A DNA stretch of 64,000 bases from NCBI RefSeq assembly GCF_014395225.1, contig NZ_CP060723.1, positions 248,001-312,000 on the forward strand, in the 5' to 3' direction. The notes below the pieces were generated by a model that worked only from the letters and a program-made list of their open reading frames with translations, searched no databases and was not told the origin of the DNA. The translations under genes and the position numbers were made by a program. Each line of letters starts with the position of its first letter. Position 1 is the stretch's first letter. Below are positions 1-9,835 of the stretch, piece by piece. This DNA comes from Pedobacter roseus. Lineage in GTDB: Bacteria; Bacteroidota; Bacteroidia; Sphingobacteriales; Sphingobacteriaceae.

Positions 1-165
1 TAATCAAGTTTTTTGGATTAATAAGTTAATCAGTCTTAAACTTAAAGGATACAATTAGATAATTATATCGCTTATAAGGATGTAAAAAAGGAGTTGTGTA
101 ACCTTAAAGGGTAATATGAATTTTTCAAACTGCTGATCTTTGGTTATACACTAAATCACAACATC

Positions 166-855
166 ATGAAAAATCAAATCGTAATGATCACATTGACCCT
201 TCTTTTATTGAATACAAGAGGATATGGTCAGGATAAGAAAAATCATTTCCCGGCAGCAACATTTCATCAAGCGGATGCAAAAATAACAGGCATTTCTTTT
301 GGGGTTTTTACCGGATTATCTGAAAAGCATAGCAACGTATTGACCAATGGTTTGCGGTTGGAGCTAGTGGGTATTGGGTTATTGTTGCCACTTATACCAC
401 GTAGTCCGATTGATGAGCGCGATAGCCTGATTCAAATAAGGGAGGTGAAATTTACTGAAAAAATCAACGGGCTAAATCTTTCAGGTTCAGGAACCGTTTG
501 CGACGATTGTATCGTTAATGGGCTTACGGTAGGCGGGATAGGACAATATCTGTATGCTACAAACGGGATTTCTATTTCTATTGTCGGTCTGATTGCAGAA
601 AAACACAATGGCCTGCAGCTCTCGATGTTTAATGATGTACATAAGGGCAATGGAGTGCAAATAGGTATTGGTAACAGTGCGATTGATTATAAAGGTATTC
701 AGGTATCCGTATTAAGTAACCATGCCCTAAAATCCCGGGGTATTCAGGTCGGCTTGTTTAATAAAAGTAAAAACTTAATGGGATTGCAGGTTGGGCTTTG
801 GAATGTGAATCAAAAAAGAAAAATACCACTGATCAACTGGAACTTCAAAAGTTAA
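166..855 (+). CDS. Secreted protein with LA_2272-type surface repeats
   Basis: A 229-residue protein with a signal peptide (hydrophobic residues 5-20, then GYGQD). The mature part is built of short repeats of the form NG-hydrophobic-hydrophobic-GL/I (NGLRLELVGIG, NGLNLSGSG, NGLTVGG, NGISISIVG, NGLQLSMFN, KGIQVSVLSN, RGIQVGLFN, MGLQVGLWN). This pattern resembles the LA_2272 surface-repeat family, whose function is unknown. It ends in an Asn-Trp-Asn-Phe tail common in secreted Bacteroidota proteins. It stands alone and converges on the MFS gene with a 1-base gap. The family call comes from repeat appearance only. Confidence 0.75.
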   Translation: MKNQIVMITLTLLLLNTRGYGQDKKNHFPAATFHQADAKITGISFGVFTGLSEKHSNVLTNGLRLELVGIGLLLPLIPRSPIDERDSLIQIREVKFTEKINGLNLSGSGTVCDDCIVNGLTVGGIGQYLYATNGISISIVGLIAEKHNGLQLSMFNDVHKGNGVQIGIGNSAIDYKGIQVSVLSNHALKSRGIQVGLFNKSKNLMGLQVGLWNVNQKRKIPLINWNFKS

Positions 856-856
856 T

Positions 857-2050
857 TTAATGCATCACTACGTATTTCTCTTGGCCTTCTGTTTCAATGG
901 CTGGTTTTGAGCTGTTACTCTTAATCAGCCAAAAGGCAAAGAAAGCACCAACAAGGGCCATTGCTGCGCCCACGTAAGCCGGAGAAGTATAATCGAAGCC
1001 ATAAACCAATGGAAGTCCGCCGAAGAAAGCACCTAAGGCATTACCGATATTAAAACTTGCCTGACTTGCCGAAGCCGCCAGCATTTCGGAGCCTTTGGCA
1101 CTCTGAATCATCAACATCTGGATAGGAGCAGCTAAAGAGAAAGCAACCGCACCGGTAACAAAAGTCATGATTAAGGCCAGCGGCTGACTTGCCGAAACAA
1201 AGTGCACGATGGTTAAGGTAACTACCATAGTGAGTAATAATGCTGCAGATGCTTTAGCAGGTGAGAATTTATCTGCTAAACGTCCGCCGATATAATTGCC
1301 GAACATCATGCCCATACCGGCCAACATTAAAATATAGGTTACAGCATTTGACGAAAAACCTGCAACTTCTGTCATTAAGGGGGCGATGTAGCTATACCAG
1401 GTGAACAATCCACCAGTTCCGATGGAAATCATGAAAATGATGATCCAGGCTTCACGTTTTTTGAAGAAACTTAATTCGGCTTTTAAATCACGGTTTTTTG
1501 TCGCTTCCAAGGCGGGCAGCCATAATTTTAAACTTAATAAGGTTACCAGCCCCACAAATACTACCACGGCAAAGGATATACGCCATGAGAAATTGTGCCC
1601 GATAAAAGTACCCAATGGTACGCCTACAATATTGGCAATGGTTAAACCCATAAACATTAATGACACAGCTTGTGCAGCTTTACCCTTTTCGGCAATTCTA
1701 CTGGCTACTACCGAACCAACACCGAAAAATGCACCATGCGGTAAACCTGAAAGTAACCTGGCGATAAATAAAGTATTAAAAGTTGGGGCGAAAGCAGAGA
1801 AAGCGTTAAAAATGGTGAACATAATCATCAAAGCGATCAATATCATTTTCGGTGGATATTTACCTGCAATCATAATTAACAAAGGGGCACCGATTACCAC
1901 GCCCAATGCATAGGCAGAAATTAAATGACCGGCTTGTGGGATGGTTACTGCTAAATCTTTCGAGATATCAGGCAATAGGCCCATCATCACAAATTCTGTG
2001 ATCCCGATGCCTAAACCACCTAAAGTGAGTGGAAGTAAATTCTTGTTCAT
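857..2050 (-). CDS. MFS transporter, AraJ/DHA1-type exporter
   Basis: A 397-residue polytopic inner-membrane protein with about 12 hydrophobic segments, the usual length for the drug:proton antiporter-1 branch of the major facilitator superfamily. The N-terminus (GITEFVMMGLLPDISKDL) and the RLLSGLPHGAFFGVG segment around residues 98-112 are typical of AraJ/PbuE-like exporters of sugars, nucleosides or drugs. The substrate cannot be read from the sequence. The start ATG at 2050 follows a -7 box (TACCTTTG, minus strand, 2080-2087) and a palindrome just downstream of it, so the gene is probably under repressor control. Confidence 0.9.
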   Translation of the reverse strand: MNKNLLPLTLGGLGIGITEFVMMGLLPDISKDLAVTIPQAGHLISAYALGVVIGAPLLIMIAGKYPPKMILIALMIMFTIFNAFSAFAPTFNTLFIARLLSGLPHGAFFGVGSVVASRIAEKGKAAQAVSLMFMGLTIANIVGVPLGTFIGHNFSWRISFAVVVFVGLVTLLSLKLWLPALEATKNRDLKAELSFFKKREAWIIIFMISIGTGGLFTWYSYIAPLMTEVAGFSSNAVTYILMLAGMGMMFGNYIGGRLADKFSPAKASAALLLTMVVTLTIVHFVSASQPLALIMTFVTGAVAFSLAAPIQMLMIQSAKGSEMLAASASQASFNIGNALGAFFGGLPLVYGFDYTSPAYVGAAMALVGAFFAFWLIKSNSSKPAIETEGQEKYVVMH

Positions 2051-2058
2051 AGCGCCCT

Positions 2059-2087
2059 TAGTGTTAAAATTACACTATGCAAAGGTA
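2059..2087 (-). promoter_or_regulatory. MFS promoter -7 box with operator-like palindrome
   Basis: On the minus strand TACCTTTG (2080-2087) matches the Bacteroidota -7 consensus TAnnTTTG. Immediately downstream, at 2059-2077, is TAGTGT-N7-ACACTA, a palindrome with 6-bp arms covering the expected transcription start. No clear -33 TTG is seen. The same 18 bp (2059-2076) recur at 16479-16496 in front of susC. The position fits a repressor operator; the regulator is unknown. Confidence 0.55.
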
Positions 2088-2367
2088 GGGCTTTTTATGA
2101 AAGCAGATTGTAAAAATTAGGACATTTATGGGGATGGAAGATGGAAGATGTTAAATTGCTTTATTGTTGAATTGTTTTATGGTCGATAGCTGAATGGTTC
2201 ATGGCTGATGGCCAATTTGCAATGGCTAGTATGCAATTATCATTGAAATGGTTTTCAGTTGGCAATTTGCTTTAGCAATTTAGCCATCCAACAATAAAGC
2301 AATTCGGTAAGCAGTTTGCAGTTACCGATGAACCAATGGCCAATGAACTAAAGAACTTTTTGTACAA

Positions 2368-2404
2368 AAAAAAGCTTGTCCCACCTCGTGAAACAAGCTT
2401 TTTT
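2368..2404. terminator. Bidirectional intrinsic terminator
   Basis: AAAAAAGCTTGT (2368-2379) pairs perfectly with ACAAGCTTTTTT (2393-2404). A-tract and T-tract are present on both sides, so it can work on either strand. It lies just after the stop of the small gene at 2422-2616 (minus strand). Confidence 0.75.
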
Positions 2405-2421
2405 GGCTCGTGTAAAATTTA

Positions 2422-2616
2422 CTACTTTGCTCTGCTGTAAGCTAAAATCTTTTTGATGGTTTCATCTTGAGGATTCGTAGCCAGTCTATCTAACTTACCT
2501 TTTATTTGATCATAAAATAAGTCGATTTCTGCGTCAGATTCAATATCAGTTTTAGGCTGAAACATGTTAGGTGTAGGTAAATTTACATTGTTTTTTGATG
2601 TAGAGGTTTTTGTCAT
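2422..2616 (-). CDS. Small hypothetical protein
   Basis: A 64-residue protein starting from the ATG at 2616; a longer reading frame from a TTG at 2622 adds two residues and is less likely. It has no signal peptide or membrane segment. The N-terminal half is polar and probably disordered (Ser/Thr/Asn-rich), and the C-terminal half (DAEIDLFYDQIKGKLDRLAT) is a likely amphipathic helix. It lies 88 bases downstream of the ECF sigma gene on the same strand and ends at a good terminator. I do not recognise the family. Its position suggests co-expression with the sigma factor, but no function can be given. Confidence 0.6.
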   Translation of the reverse strand: MTKTSTSKNNVNLPTPNMFQPKTDIESDAEIDLFYDQIKGKLDRLATNPQDETIKKILAYSRAK

Positions 2617-2704
2617 AAGCAACTGAATGTGATAAGTTTTATAAACTTAACGATTGTTCAGATGCTTTATTTCAACCCCTAAAAAAAAATATGTAACATT
2701 TTCG

Positions 2705-3289
2705 CTACCCTTTATAGGTCATCTCCTTCGTCTTGAGCATTTTACGAAGATTGCTCAATGCATAACGCATACGGCCCAGGGCAGTATTGATGCTTACATC
2801 GGTTAAATCAGCAATCTCTTTAAAGCTTAAATCTGCATAATGACGCATTAGAAGCACTTCTTTCTGCTCATCGGGCAACAAATGAATCATTGCTTTTAAA
2901 TCTTTATGGGTCTGGTCGCGGAGCATTCTGTCTTCCGCGCTCTCATCATAAAACTGTAGCATATTGAAGACATCCATTCCATCAGAACTGGTGATGATGG
3001 GAGTTCTTTTTTCTTTTCTGAAATAATCTATAACCAGGTTATGCGCAATACGCATTACCCAAGGTAAAAACTTACCTTCTTCGTTATATCTTCCTGATCG
3101 CAGGGTATTAATTACTTTTATAAAAGCATCCTGAAAAATATCCTCCGCCAGATATTGGTCCTTAACCAATAAGTAGATAGAGGTATAAATTTTACTTTTA
3201 TGTCTTCTTAAAAGTTCCTGCAATCCATTCTCGTTCCCGGTAATATATACCTTTACCAGGTCCTGATCGTTATATGATTGTAAATTCAT
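2705..3289 (-). CDS. ECF RNA polymerase sigma factor (RpoE-like)
   Basis: About 194 residues from the ATG at 3289 (MNLQSYNDQDLV); the frame stays open to a TTG at 3325, which I reject as a start. Sigma region 2 is visible (YLLVKDQYLAEDIFQDAFIK, then FLPWVMRIAHNLVIDYFRK), and region 4 has the helix-turn-helix (SFKEIADLTDVSINTALGRM). No anti-sigma gene lies beside it, which fits the solitary, highly conserved ECF sigma found across Sphingobacteriaceae rather than a SusCD-linked FecI. It probably directs RNA polymerase to a general or envelope-stress regulon; the target promoters cannot be inferred. Confidence 0.9.
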   Translation of the reverse strand: MNLQSYNDQDLVKVYITGNENGLQELLRRHKSKIYTSIYLLVKDQYLAEDIFQDAFIKVINTLRSGRYNEEGKFLPWVMRIAHNLVIDYFRKEKRTPIITSSDGMDVFNMLQFYDESAEDRMLRDQTHKDLKAMIHLLPDEQKEVLLMRHYADLSFKEIADLTDVSINTALGRMRYALSNLRKMLKTKEMTYKG

Positions 3290-3482
3290 AGGTTTACCTA
3301 CACTAAATCCCTTACTATTTGCCAAAAATTAATTTGTAGATGTTTAATTTCTATAGCTCTTCTCCTATGTTTTTTGAATGTGTTAGTTTGGTTTTGAGGT
3401 TGTTAATATTCAAAGAAAGTTATTTTTTTATCAAAAAACAAAAAATAAAATGTTAAAAAATAAATTAACCGTCTCAGTACCC

Positions 3483-3490
3483 TATTTTTG
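3483..3490 (+). promoter_or_regulatory. uvrA promoter -7 box
   Basis: TATTTTTG matches TAnnTTTG exactly. It lies 58 bases before the ATG of uvrA. The upstream frame extension of uvrA would begin with the last TTG of this very box, so that start is not usable from this promoter. A clear -33 TTG is not seen. Confidence 0.55.
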
Positions 3491-3547
3491 TATGTTCTTA
3501 AAACCCTAACAACATTCTGGGGTTATACATTATATTCTTTACGATAC

Positions 3548-6361
3548 ATGAGCAAAAAAGAGGCCGAAAAAGATCCGCATAAAAATATTATCATAAAAGG
3601 TGCCCGTGTGCACAACCTAAAAAACATCGATGTTGCCATTCCAAAAAATAAGCTTGTGGTGGTTACGGGTATGTCTGGTTCAGGCAAATCTTCGCTTGCG
3701 TTTGATACTTTGTATGCAGAGGGGCAACGCAGGTATGTAGAAAGTTTATCTTCCTATGCCCGCCAGTTTATGGGTAGGATGAATAAGCCTGATGTTGATT
3801 ATATTAAAGGTATTGCTCCGGCAATTGCCATCGAGCAAAAGGTAATTACTTCCAATCCACGCTCAACGGTTGGTACCTCTACCGAAATTTACGATTACCT
3901 GAAATTGCTTTTTTCCCGAATCGGGAAAACCATTTCGCCTGTCTCTGGCAAAGAGGTAAAAAAAGATTCGGTAAGTACAGTGGTGGATTATGTAAATGCG
4001 ATGCCCGAAGATACGACGGTAACGATTTTTTGCCCGCTGTACCCGCACAATAACCGAACGATTAAGGAAGAACTGGCCATTTTATTGCAAAAAGGTTTTT
4101 TACGTGTTCTGATTAACGATAAAATAGAAAAAATTGAATCTGTTCTGGATGACTCTGATTTTAAAGATGCAGAATTAACAGATGATAAAACCGTTCAGAT
4201 CCTCATTGACCGTATTGTAACCAATCAGGAAGAAGAAACTTTAAGTCGCCTGGCCGATTCGGCACAGACCGCTTTTTTTGAAGGTAAGGGCGATTGTTAT
4301 GTGGAGGCACAAGGTACCACAAAACATTTTAGCGACCGTTTTGAGCTTGATGGGATCAAATTTGAAGAACCTACGCCAAATTTTTTCTCTTTCAATAATC
4401 CTTATGGTGCCTGTAAGCGTTGTGAGGGTTATGGCAATGTAATCGGGATTGACGAAGATCTTGTAATTCCTGATAAGAGCAAAAGTGTTTACGATAATGC
4501 CATTGCCCCCTGGCGTGGAGAAAAAATGAATGTTTGGCTGCAGAATTTTATTAAAGCTGCACCGAAATTCGAATTCCCTATCCACCGCCCATATAGTGCT
4601 TTAACCGAAAAGGAACAGCAGTTGCTATGGACCGGTAATAAATATTTTGCAGGACTTGATGCCTTTTTTAAGGAACTGGAAGAACAGACCTATAAAATAC
4701 AGTACCGTGTAATGTTATCGCGTTACCGTGGAAAAACCACTTGCCCGGATTGTAAAGGTTCGCGTTTGCGTAAAGATGCTTCTTATGTTAAAATAGCTGA
4801 AAAATCCATTATTGACGTAGTTTTAATGCCATTATCGAAAGCTTTGGTTTTCTTTAACGAATTGAAATTAAACGCGAATGATACGAAAATTGCCAAACGT
4901 TTATTGGCTGAAATTGATAACCGTTTCCTTTATTTAAATAATGTGGGCTTAGGTTATCTTACGCTCAACCGTTTATCAAATACTTTATCTGGTGGAGAAT
5001 CGCAAAGGATCAATTTGGCTACCTCTTTGGGAAGTAGCCTGGTAGGGTCCATTTACGTACTGGATGAACCAAGTATAGGTTTACACCCACGCGATACAAA
5101 TAAACTGATCGAGGTATTGGTTTCGCTCCGTAATGTAGGCAATACGGTTATTGTGGTAGAGCATGAAGAAGAAATGATGCGTGCTGCCGATTATATTATT
5201 GATATCGGTCCGGAAGCAGGTACACATGGTGGAAACTTGGTTTTCAGTGGTAATTACGAAGAGATTTTAAAAGATAAAAACAGTTTAACCGGTAGGTATT
5301 TATCCGGACAGGAAAAAATTGCCATACCAGAGAAACGACGTAAATGGAAAGACCATATTCTGATTAAAGGTGCCAGGGAAAACAACCTTCAGAATATTGA
5401 TGTGAAATTTCCGCTTGGTGTTTTTACTGCAGTAAGTGGTGTTTCGGGATCTGGGAAAACGAGTCTGGTTAAAAAGATACTTTATCCGGCGCTTCAAAAA
5501 GCAATAGGTAATTATGCTGGTGAGCAAACGGGTGCCTATGATGGTATTTTCGGGAATTACGACCTGGTAAGTGCAGTAGAAATGGTTGATCAGAATCCTA
5601 TCGGGCGTTCGAGCCGTTCTAATCCGGTAACCTATGTAAAAGCATGGGATGATATCCGGGCCTTGTTCTCAGGACTGGCATCGGCAAAAGCTGCAGGATT
5701 AAAACCAGCTGCATTTTCTTTTAATGTAGAGGGTGGCCGTTGTGATGTTTGCCAGGGCGAGGGTGAAGTGAAAATTGAAATGCAGTTTATGGCCGATATT
5801 TACCTGCCATGCGAAGCCTGTAATGGTAAGCGTTTTAAACAACAGGTTTTAGACGTTACTTATAAAGAGAAAAATGTATCCGAAATTCTGGATATGACGA
5901 TCGATGAAGCTGTTGATTTCTTTAAGGATGAGCAAAAAATCCTGAATAAATTAAATCCATTGGTTGATGTTGGTTTGGGATATGTGCATTTAGGTCAATC
6001 TTCAAACACTTTATCAGGTGGTGAGGCACAACGTATTAAACTGGCCTCTTTCCTGATTAAAGGGAACAATGCGAATAAAACGCTATTTATTTTTGATGAG
6101 CCAACTACAGGTTTGCACTTCCATGATATTAAAAAACTGTTAAAAGCGCTAAATACCTTAATCGAACAGGGAAATACCATTTTAGTGATTGAACACAATA
6201 TGGACATGATTAAATGTGCGGATTGGGTAATCGATATCGGCCCGGAAGGTGGCGATGGTGGCGGCCAGCTGGTGTTTGAAGGGATACCCGAAGACCTGGT
6301 TAAGGTAGAAAAATCGTACACCGGAAAATATTTAGCATCGCATTTAAATTTAAATCCATAA
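3548..6361 (+). CDS. uvrA: Excinuclease ABC subunit A
   Basis: The DNA-damage recognition ATPase of nucleotide excision repair; it loads UvrB on lesions. From the ATG at 3548 it has 937 residues, a normal UvrA length. Two ABC ATPase units are present: Walker A motifs [10 protein letters not shown] and [10 protein letters not shown], signature motifs [12 protein letters not shown] and [12 protein letters not shown], and Walker B/H-loop segments ending VVEHEEEMM and VIEHNMDM. Zinc-finger CxxC pairs are seen ([29 protein letters not shown]). The frame extends to a TTG at 3488 inside the promoter box, so the ATG is chosen. It is a single gene; the LysE gene follows 8 bases later and may be co-transcribed. 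Confidence 0.97.
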   Translation: MSKKEAEKDPHKNIIIKGARVHNLKNIDVAIPKNKLVVVTGMSGSGKSSLAFDTLYAEGQRRYVESLSSYARQFMGRMNKPDVDYIKGIAPAIAIEQKVITSNPRSTVGTSTEIYDYLKLLFSRIGKTISPVSGKEVKKDSVSTVVDYVNAMPEDTTVTIFCPLYPHNNRTIKEELAILLQKGFLRVLINDKIEKIESVLDDSDFKDAELTDDKTVQILIDRIVTNQEEETLSRLADSAQTAFFEGKGDCYVEAQGTTKHFSDRFELDGIKFEEPTPNFFSFNNPYGACKRCEGYGNVIGIDEDLVIPDKSKSVYDNAIAPWRGEKMNVWLQNFIKAAPKFEFPIHRPYSALTEKEQQLLWTGNKYFAGLDAFFKELEEQTYKIQYRVMLSRYRGKTTCPDCKGSRLRKDASYVKIAEKSIIDVVLMPLSKALVFFNELKLNANDTKIAKRLLAEIDNRFLYLNNVGLGYLTLNRLSNTLSGGESQRINLATSLGSSLVGSIYVLDEPSIGLHPRDTNKLIEVLVSLRNVGNTVIVVEHEEEMMRAADYIIDIGPEAGTHGGNLVFSGNYEEILKDKNSLTGRYLSGQEKIAIPEKRRKWKDHILIKGARENNLQNIDVKFPLGVFTAVSGVSGSGKTSLVKKILYPALQKAIGNYAGEQTGAYDGIFGNYDLVSAVEMVDQNPIGRSSRSNPVTYVKAWDDIRALFSGLASAKAAGLKPAAFSFNVEGGRCDVCQGEGEVKIEMQFMADIYLPCEACNGKRFKQQVLDVTYKEKNVSEILDMTIDEAVDFFKDEQKILNKLNPLVDVGLGYVHLGQSSNTLSGGEAQRIKLASFLIKGNNANKTLFIFDEPTTGLHFHDIKKLLKALNTLIEQGNTILVIEHNMDMIKCADWVIDIGPEGGDGGGQLVFEGIPEDLVKVEKSYTGKYLASHLNLNP

Positions 6362-6369
6362 TTTCGGCA

Positions 6370-7023
6370 ATGCTTTTTCTAACGTTTTTCATCGGCATCG
6401 TTCTCAATGCCATGGGGTATATTCCCCCGGGCAATATCAATTTAACTGTTGCGCAGCTGGCCATTAATAAGGGCATGCGCCAGGTTTGGTATTTTATCCT
6501 GTCGTTCTCCTGCGTAGAAGTCTTTTTCACTTTCGGGATGATGCGCTTCGCGAGGTGGGCCATGAGCGATATCAATCCGAACGAAGCGGTAAGCGAAGTT
6601 CGACTGAGTACCCTTGTTGATTGCTTTATGATTGTGATGTTTTTGGTGATGGGTACCATTACCTGGAGAAACAGGAAAAAAGCACCTAAAACGAGCAATA
6701 AAAAGGATGATAAACGCAGTGGCAGCGTATTGTACGGACTAATTTTGGGGGTGTTAAACCCGGTTCAGATCCCATTCTGGTTGTTTTTTGGTAACTATGT
6801 GATTTTGCACCAATGGATTCAAACGGATTATCTTTCTCTAGTAATATTTAGTTTGGGCTCGGGTGTAGGTTCTTCTTTAGCACTTTATGTTTATGCCCAT
6901 TTTGCAACTTATATCCAGGAGAAATTTGCACTGAGCAGTTTGATTATCAATAAATCAATAGCGATATTTTTATACGCACTGGCTGCATATATGGTGGTAA
7001 AACAGTTGATTATTATTTTGTAA
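6370..7023 (+). CDS. LysE-family amino-acid/metabolite exporter
   Basis: A 217-residue inner-membrane protein with about six hydrophobic segments and the N-terminal segment GIVLNAMGYIPPGNINLTVA typical of LysE/RhtB exporters (a Pro-Gly pair followed by a polar residue in the first helix). The central loop is unusually basic (RNRKKAPKTSNKKDDKRS). The usual second Pro motif appears as LNPVQIPFWLFFG. Substrates of the family are amino acids or small cations; none can be assigned here. It starts 8 bases after uvrA and overlaps the end of the convergent M23 gene by 11 bases. Confidence 0.85.
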   Translation: MLFLTFFIGIVLNAMGYIPPGNINLTVAQLAINKGMRQVWYFILSFSCVEVFFTFGMMRFARWAMSDINPNEAVSEVRLSTLVDCFMIVMFLVMGTITWRNRKKAPKTSNKKDDKRSGSVLYGLILGVLNPVQIPFWLFFGNYVILHQWIQTDYLSLVIFSLGSGVGSSLALYVYAHFATYIQEKFALSSLIINKSIAIFLYALAAYMVVKQLIIIL

Positions 7024-8335
7024 TCCAGCCGGTTTCTACACCAGCGCTGCCGATGAGTTGATAATTGCCAAAAGTACCTAAAAGGCTTACAGTTTGCCCA
7101 TCGTTTAAAGTCGTTTTAACCGCTGCTAAACTATCGGGTTTATCATAAACTTTTTGCTGGAGTGTATTTATTTTAAGCTTTTTTATTGGCTCAGTTACGG
7201 GTACAAGTTTGTTGCTTTGAATAAAACCGATATTTCCATCCGGCAGCTCTGCCTTGTAATAACTCCCTGTTGCAGCATTTGCCTGTACAACTGTGCCCAT
7301 ACTTAGTGTTGCCAAAACAGTTGCTTCACTTTGTGGCGAAGACAACATTTTAACTGCAGATGTGGTCCTTAAGGTTTTATTTAACCTGGTGTTTGAAGCG
7401 GTAACAGCACCTGGATTTTTGGTTACGGGATCTATAAAAGGTAGTGGGTTTACTGCACCATTAAAGGCATAAACACCGAAATGTAAGTGGGTAGGAGTAT
7501 TGCGGGCATTGCCCGTGTTCCCCATAAGTCCCAAAGTATCACCAATTTTTACTTCTTGTCCCTCTATTGCGATCTGTTCATCCAAATGGGCATAATACAA
7601 AGTATAATCTTTACCCTTCGGACGCATCCATACCACTTTTCCACCCAGGTTATTTTCGTTTACCCGCGTTATTGTTCCTTCCGAAACCGCGAGAACAGGT
7701 GTTCTGAAATTGCCGAAAATGTCTACACCTTCATGTTTCCTCGCATTGTTATCCCTGTCATCTCCCCAATAACTTTTTATACTGTTGGTGCTTTTTGATT
7801 TTATGGGGAAAGCAAGCGATGGGCCAGTGGTGATCTCTAATTCGTAAGCTATATTTTGCAACAGTTCTGGCTGAAGCCTAATCAGATAGGTGCCCGTTTC
7901 ATCAACATCGAAAACAATTGGATTATTTAAAGTATCTGCCGAGGCAATAAGTTTTTGGCTTTGATCTGTGCTATACCACACATCGATATATATCAGGGCA
8001 CCACCCGAAGGAGTTTTGTTTAGCTTTATATTCAATTTTTGCCCCTTGGTTACCTTGAATTTATAAGCAGTCGCCGGAACCTTATCCGCGGCAAAATAAC
8101 CGTTCTCTCTGTATGGAATATTAATGTTCAATGCTTTTTGCGTACTAATTGTAGCGGCATTTAGCCATGCTGAACCCATTACTGTTTTATCCAGACCTAT
8201 ATTCACTAACTTTTTTTGATATTGCTCATGTGGACTAGCAGCCTTAAACAGGTTAACGGATCCTGTTTTGCAGGAAAGTATACCCGTTACAAATGCAATA
8301 CAAAAAAGCCACAGAATGGATCTCGGAGTTTTCAT
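7013..8335 (-). CDS. M23 metallopeptidase lipoprotein with SH3-like domain
   Basis: A 440-residue lipoprotein (lipobox GILSC, Cys22). Residues about 50-170 form an N-terminal beta domain. The M23 LytM-like zinc endopeptidase covers about 185-305 with the ligands His201 and Asp205 (KHEGVDIFG) and His283/His285 (THLHFG), so it should be active on peptidoglycan cross-links. Two SH3-like stretches follow (about 315-370 and 385-440, ending in VETGWITK), probably for cell-wall binding. It is followed upstream by the small membrane protein gene at 8340-8780 (4-base gap, same strand), so the two are probably one transcript. Confidence 0.9.
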   Translation of the reverse strand: MKTPRSILWLFCIAFVTGILSCKTGSVNLFKAASPHEQYQKKLVNIGLDKTVMGSAWLNAATISTQKALNINIPYRENGYFAADKVPATAYKFKVTKGQKLNIKLNKTPSGGALIYIDVWYSTDQSQKLIASADTLNNPIVFDVDETGTYLIRLQPELLQNIAYELEITTGPSLAFPIKSKSTNSIKSYWGDDRDNNARKHEGVDIFGNFRTPVLAVSEGTITRVNENNLGGKVVWMRPKGKDYTLYYAHLDEQIAIEGQEVKIGDTLGLMGNTGNARNTPTHLHFGVYAFNGAVNPLPFIDPVTKNPGAVTASNTRLNKTLRTTSAVKMLSSPQSEATVLATLSMGTVVQANAATGSYYKAELPDGNIGFIQSNKLVPVTEPIKKLKINTLQQKVYDKPDSLAAVKTTLNDGQTVSLLGTFGNYQLIGSAGVETGWITK

Positions 8336-8339
8336 TACG

Positions 8340-8780
8340 TTAAACCTCTTTTAAGTGGTTAAATACTGCTGCCGTTACCAATCCGCCTACAATGTACCAG
8401 GTTACCGTTAGTATCTTTGTTTTATTTGTCTTAGTAACCGGGGTATCATCAAGTCCAACTTTATCCGGAATGCTTATTGCACCCAAGCCGGCGGTAAGGC
8501 CTGCAATTGCACCTTTCAAATAAATATTTTTTTTGTCCCCTAAACCGATGGCACTATAATACAAACCATTGCTCATAATATCGCCGGCGAGTGTGGCCAG
8601 ATAGAGATTATTGCCATGAGGGGCTTTCAGGTTTAAACTGTTTATCGATTTCGACAAGGCCTGTTCGCCTAAAAGATCGATTCTGGGTGCATCAGGATCA
8701 AGGTGCTTAACGCTTTCATGCAATATATTTAAGGCTGCTGCACCTGCAAAGCCAGCGAGTAACGATTTTAGTAGTTTCAT
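8340..8780 (-). CDS. Small hypothetical membrane protein
   Basis: A 146-residue protein with an N-terminal hydrophobic segment (LLKSLLAGFAGAAALNIL), a central Gly/Ala-rich segment (GAIAGLTAGLGAISIP) and a C-terminal hydrophobic segment (ILTVTWYIVGGLVTAAVF), so it probably spans the inner membrane several times. I do not recognise a named family. It is first in a likely two-gene unit with the M23 peptidase lipoprotein; envelope maintenance is the natural guess, but nothing in the protein shows it. Confidence 0.75.
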   Translation of the reverse strand: MKLLKSLLAGFAGAAALNILHESVKHLDPDAPRIDLLGEQALSKSINSLNLKAPHGNNLYLATLAGDIMSNGLYYSAIGLGDKKNIYLKGAIAGLTAGLGAISIPDKVGLDDTPVTKTNKTKILTVTWYIVGGLVTAAVFNHLKEV

Positions 8781-8977
8781 AATAGAATAATCCCTTCAAG
8801 GGGTAAATTGTTTTATTTGGGTAGATATTATGCCTTTTGAGGCATTTGCGGATTTGTTTCTGTTATAAAATTGATACACAGATAAGGTTCTGTTAACCTA
8901 ATCATAACATTAAATTTATGTTTAAGAAGCTTGATCACCCTAATATTGGGCTTTGATACAAAACATATTTTATCCTT

Positions 8978-9823
8978 ATGTCTAACAGACGATTTTTCCT
9001 GAAAAATAGTTTGGCTGCTGCGGTTGTGGCCAGTATTTCGCCCGTTCTATCCTCATTTGCCGATGAACAGCATCCTGTTTCTGCTAAATCTGGTAAAGCT
9101 GCCAAATTGCGTTTCGCCATTGCATCTGATGGTCATTACGGGCAACCTGGAACAGAATATAAACTTAACCATGAGAATATCGTAAAGTGGTTGAACGAAG
9201 CACATGATAAAAACCCGCTAAACTTTGTCATCATCAATGGCGATCTGGTTCATGATCGTCCTGATTTGTTGCCCGAAGTGAAAAAGGATTATTACGACAA
9301 ACTTAAAGTCCCTTTTTATGCCATTCCAGGTAACCATGATCATGCGGACACCAGGATTTGGAAATCGGTATTTGGTTACGAGGATAATTTTTCTTTCGAA
9401 AAAAATGGGGTGGGTTTTGTTCTGGCCAATACTTCCGATACCAAAGGAACTTATTTATGTCCGGACAACGATTTTTTAAAACAGGAACTTGACAAATTTA
9501 AAAACCTGAAAACTGTTTTTGTGGTATTGCATATTCCACCACATTTTTGGGTGCCGGAAAGTCCGTTTGTTGATTGTCCGGATACGATTAAGCTTTTGCA
9601 CAGCTATGCAAATGTAAAGGCTGTTTTTCATGGTCACGACCACAGTCTCGATGCTGTCTTTTATACCGATAAATTGCCACATTTTTTTGATGCACACATT
9701 GGTGGAAACTGGGGAACGGCTTATAAAGGTTACCGGATTGTAGAAGTGGATGAAAACGATAAAATCCAGACTTATCAGGTAAATGCAAGCCAATCGCCAT
9801 TATTAAACGAAACGAAATTCTAA
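8978..9823 (+). CDS. Tat-exported calcineurin-like metallophosphoesterase
   Basis: A 281-residue secreted phosphoesterase. The N-terminus carries a twin-arginine signal (SNRRFFLKNSLAAAVVASIS). All five metallophosphatase motifs are present: Asp51-x-His53 (ASDGHYG), GDLVHD, PGNHDHADT, LHIPPH and FHGHDHS, so a two-metal active site is expected in the periplasm. The substrate is unknown. It opens a probable three-gene operon (12-base gap to the outer-membrane-like protein, 25-base gap to the second phosphoesterase), which points to extracellular phosphate or phosphoester use. Confidence 0.9.
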   Translation: MSNRRFFLKNSLAAAVVASISPVLSSFADEQHPVSAKSGKAAKLRFAIASDGHYGQPGTEYKLNHENIVKWLNEAHDKNPLNFVIINGDLVHDRPDLLPEVKKDYYDKLKVPFYAIPGNHDHADTRIWKSVFGYEDNFSFEKNGVGFVLANTSDTKGTYLCPDNDFLKQELDKFKNLKTVFVVLHIPPHFWVPESPFVDCPDTIKLLHSYANVKAVFHGHDHSLDAVFYTDKLPHFFDAHIGGNWGTAYKGYRIVEVDENDKIQTYQVNASQSPLLNETKF

Positions 9824-9835
9824 AATATCCATTAA

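Larger units (their letters stand above)
2051..2421. other. Intergenic stretch with long inverted repeat
   Basis: No gene is seen. It holds the MFS promoter, a low-complexity part rich in short recurring words (GGAAGATGGAAGATG, TTGCTTTA, ATGGCCAAT), and a perfect 16-bp inverted repeat AATTGCTTTATTGTTG (2154-2169) against 2289-2304, 119 bases apart. The two terminator arms at 2368-2404 close the stretch. Confidence 0.5.

Noticed and set aside
1401..1913. 170-codon plus-strand frame over the MFS gene
   Set aside because: Antisense shadow of a clear transporter; Lys/Asn/Pro-rich with no start signals.
3488..3547. Longer uvrA start at a TTG
   Set aside because: The TTG is the end of the TATTTTTG promoter box, and the added residues are not UvrA-like.
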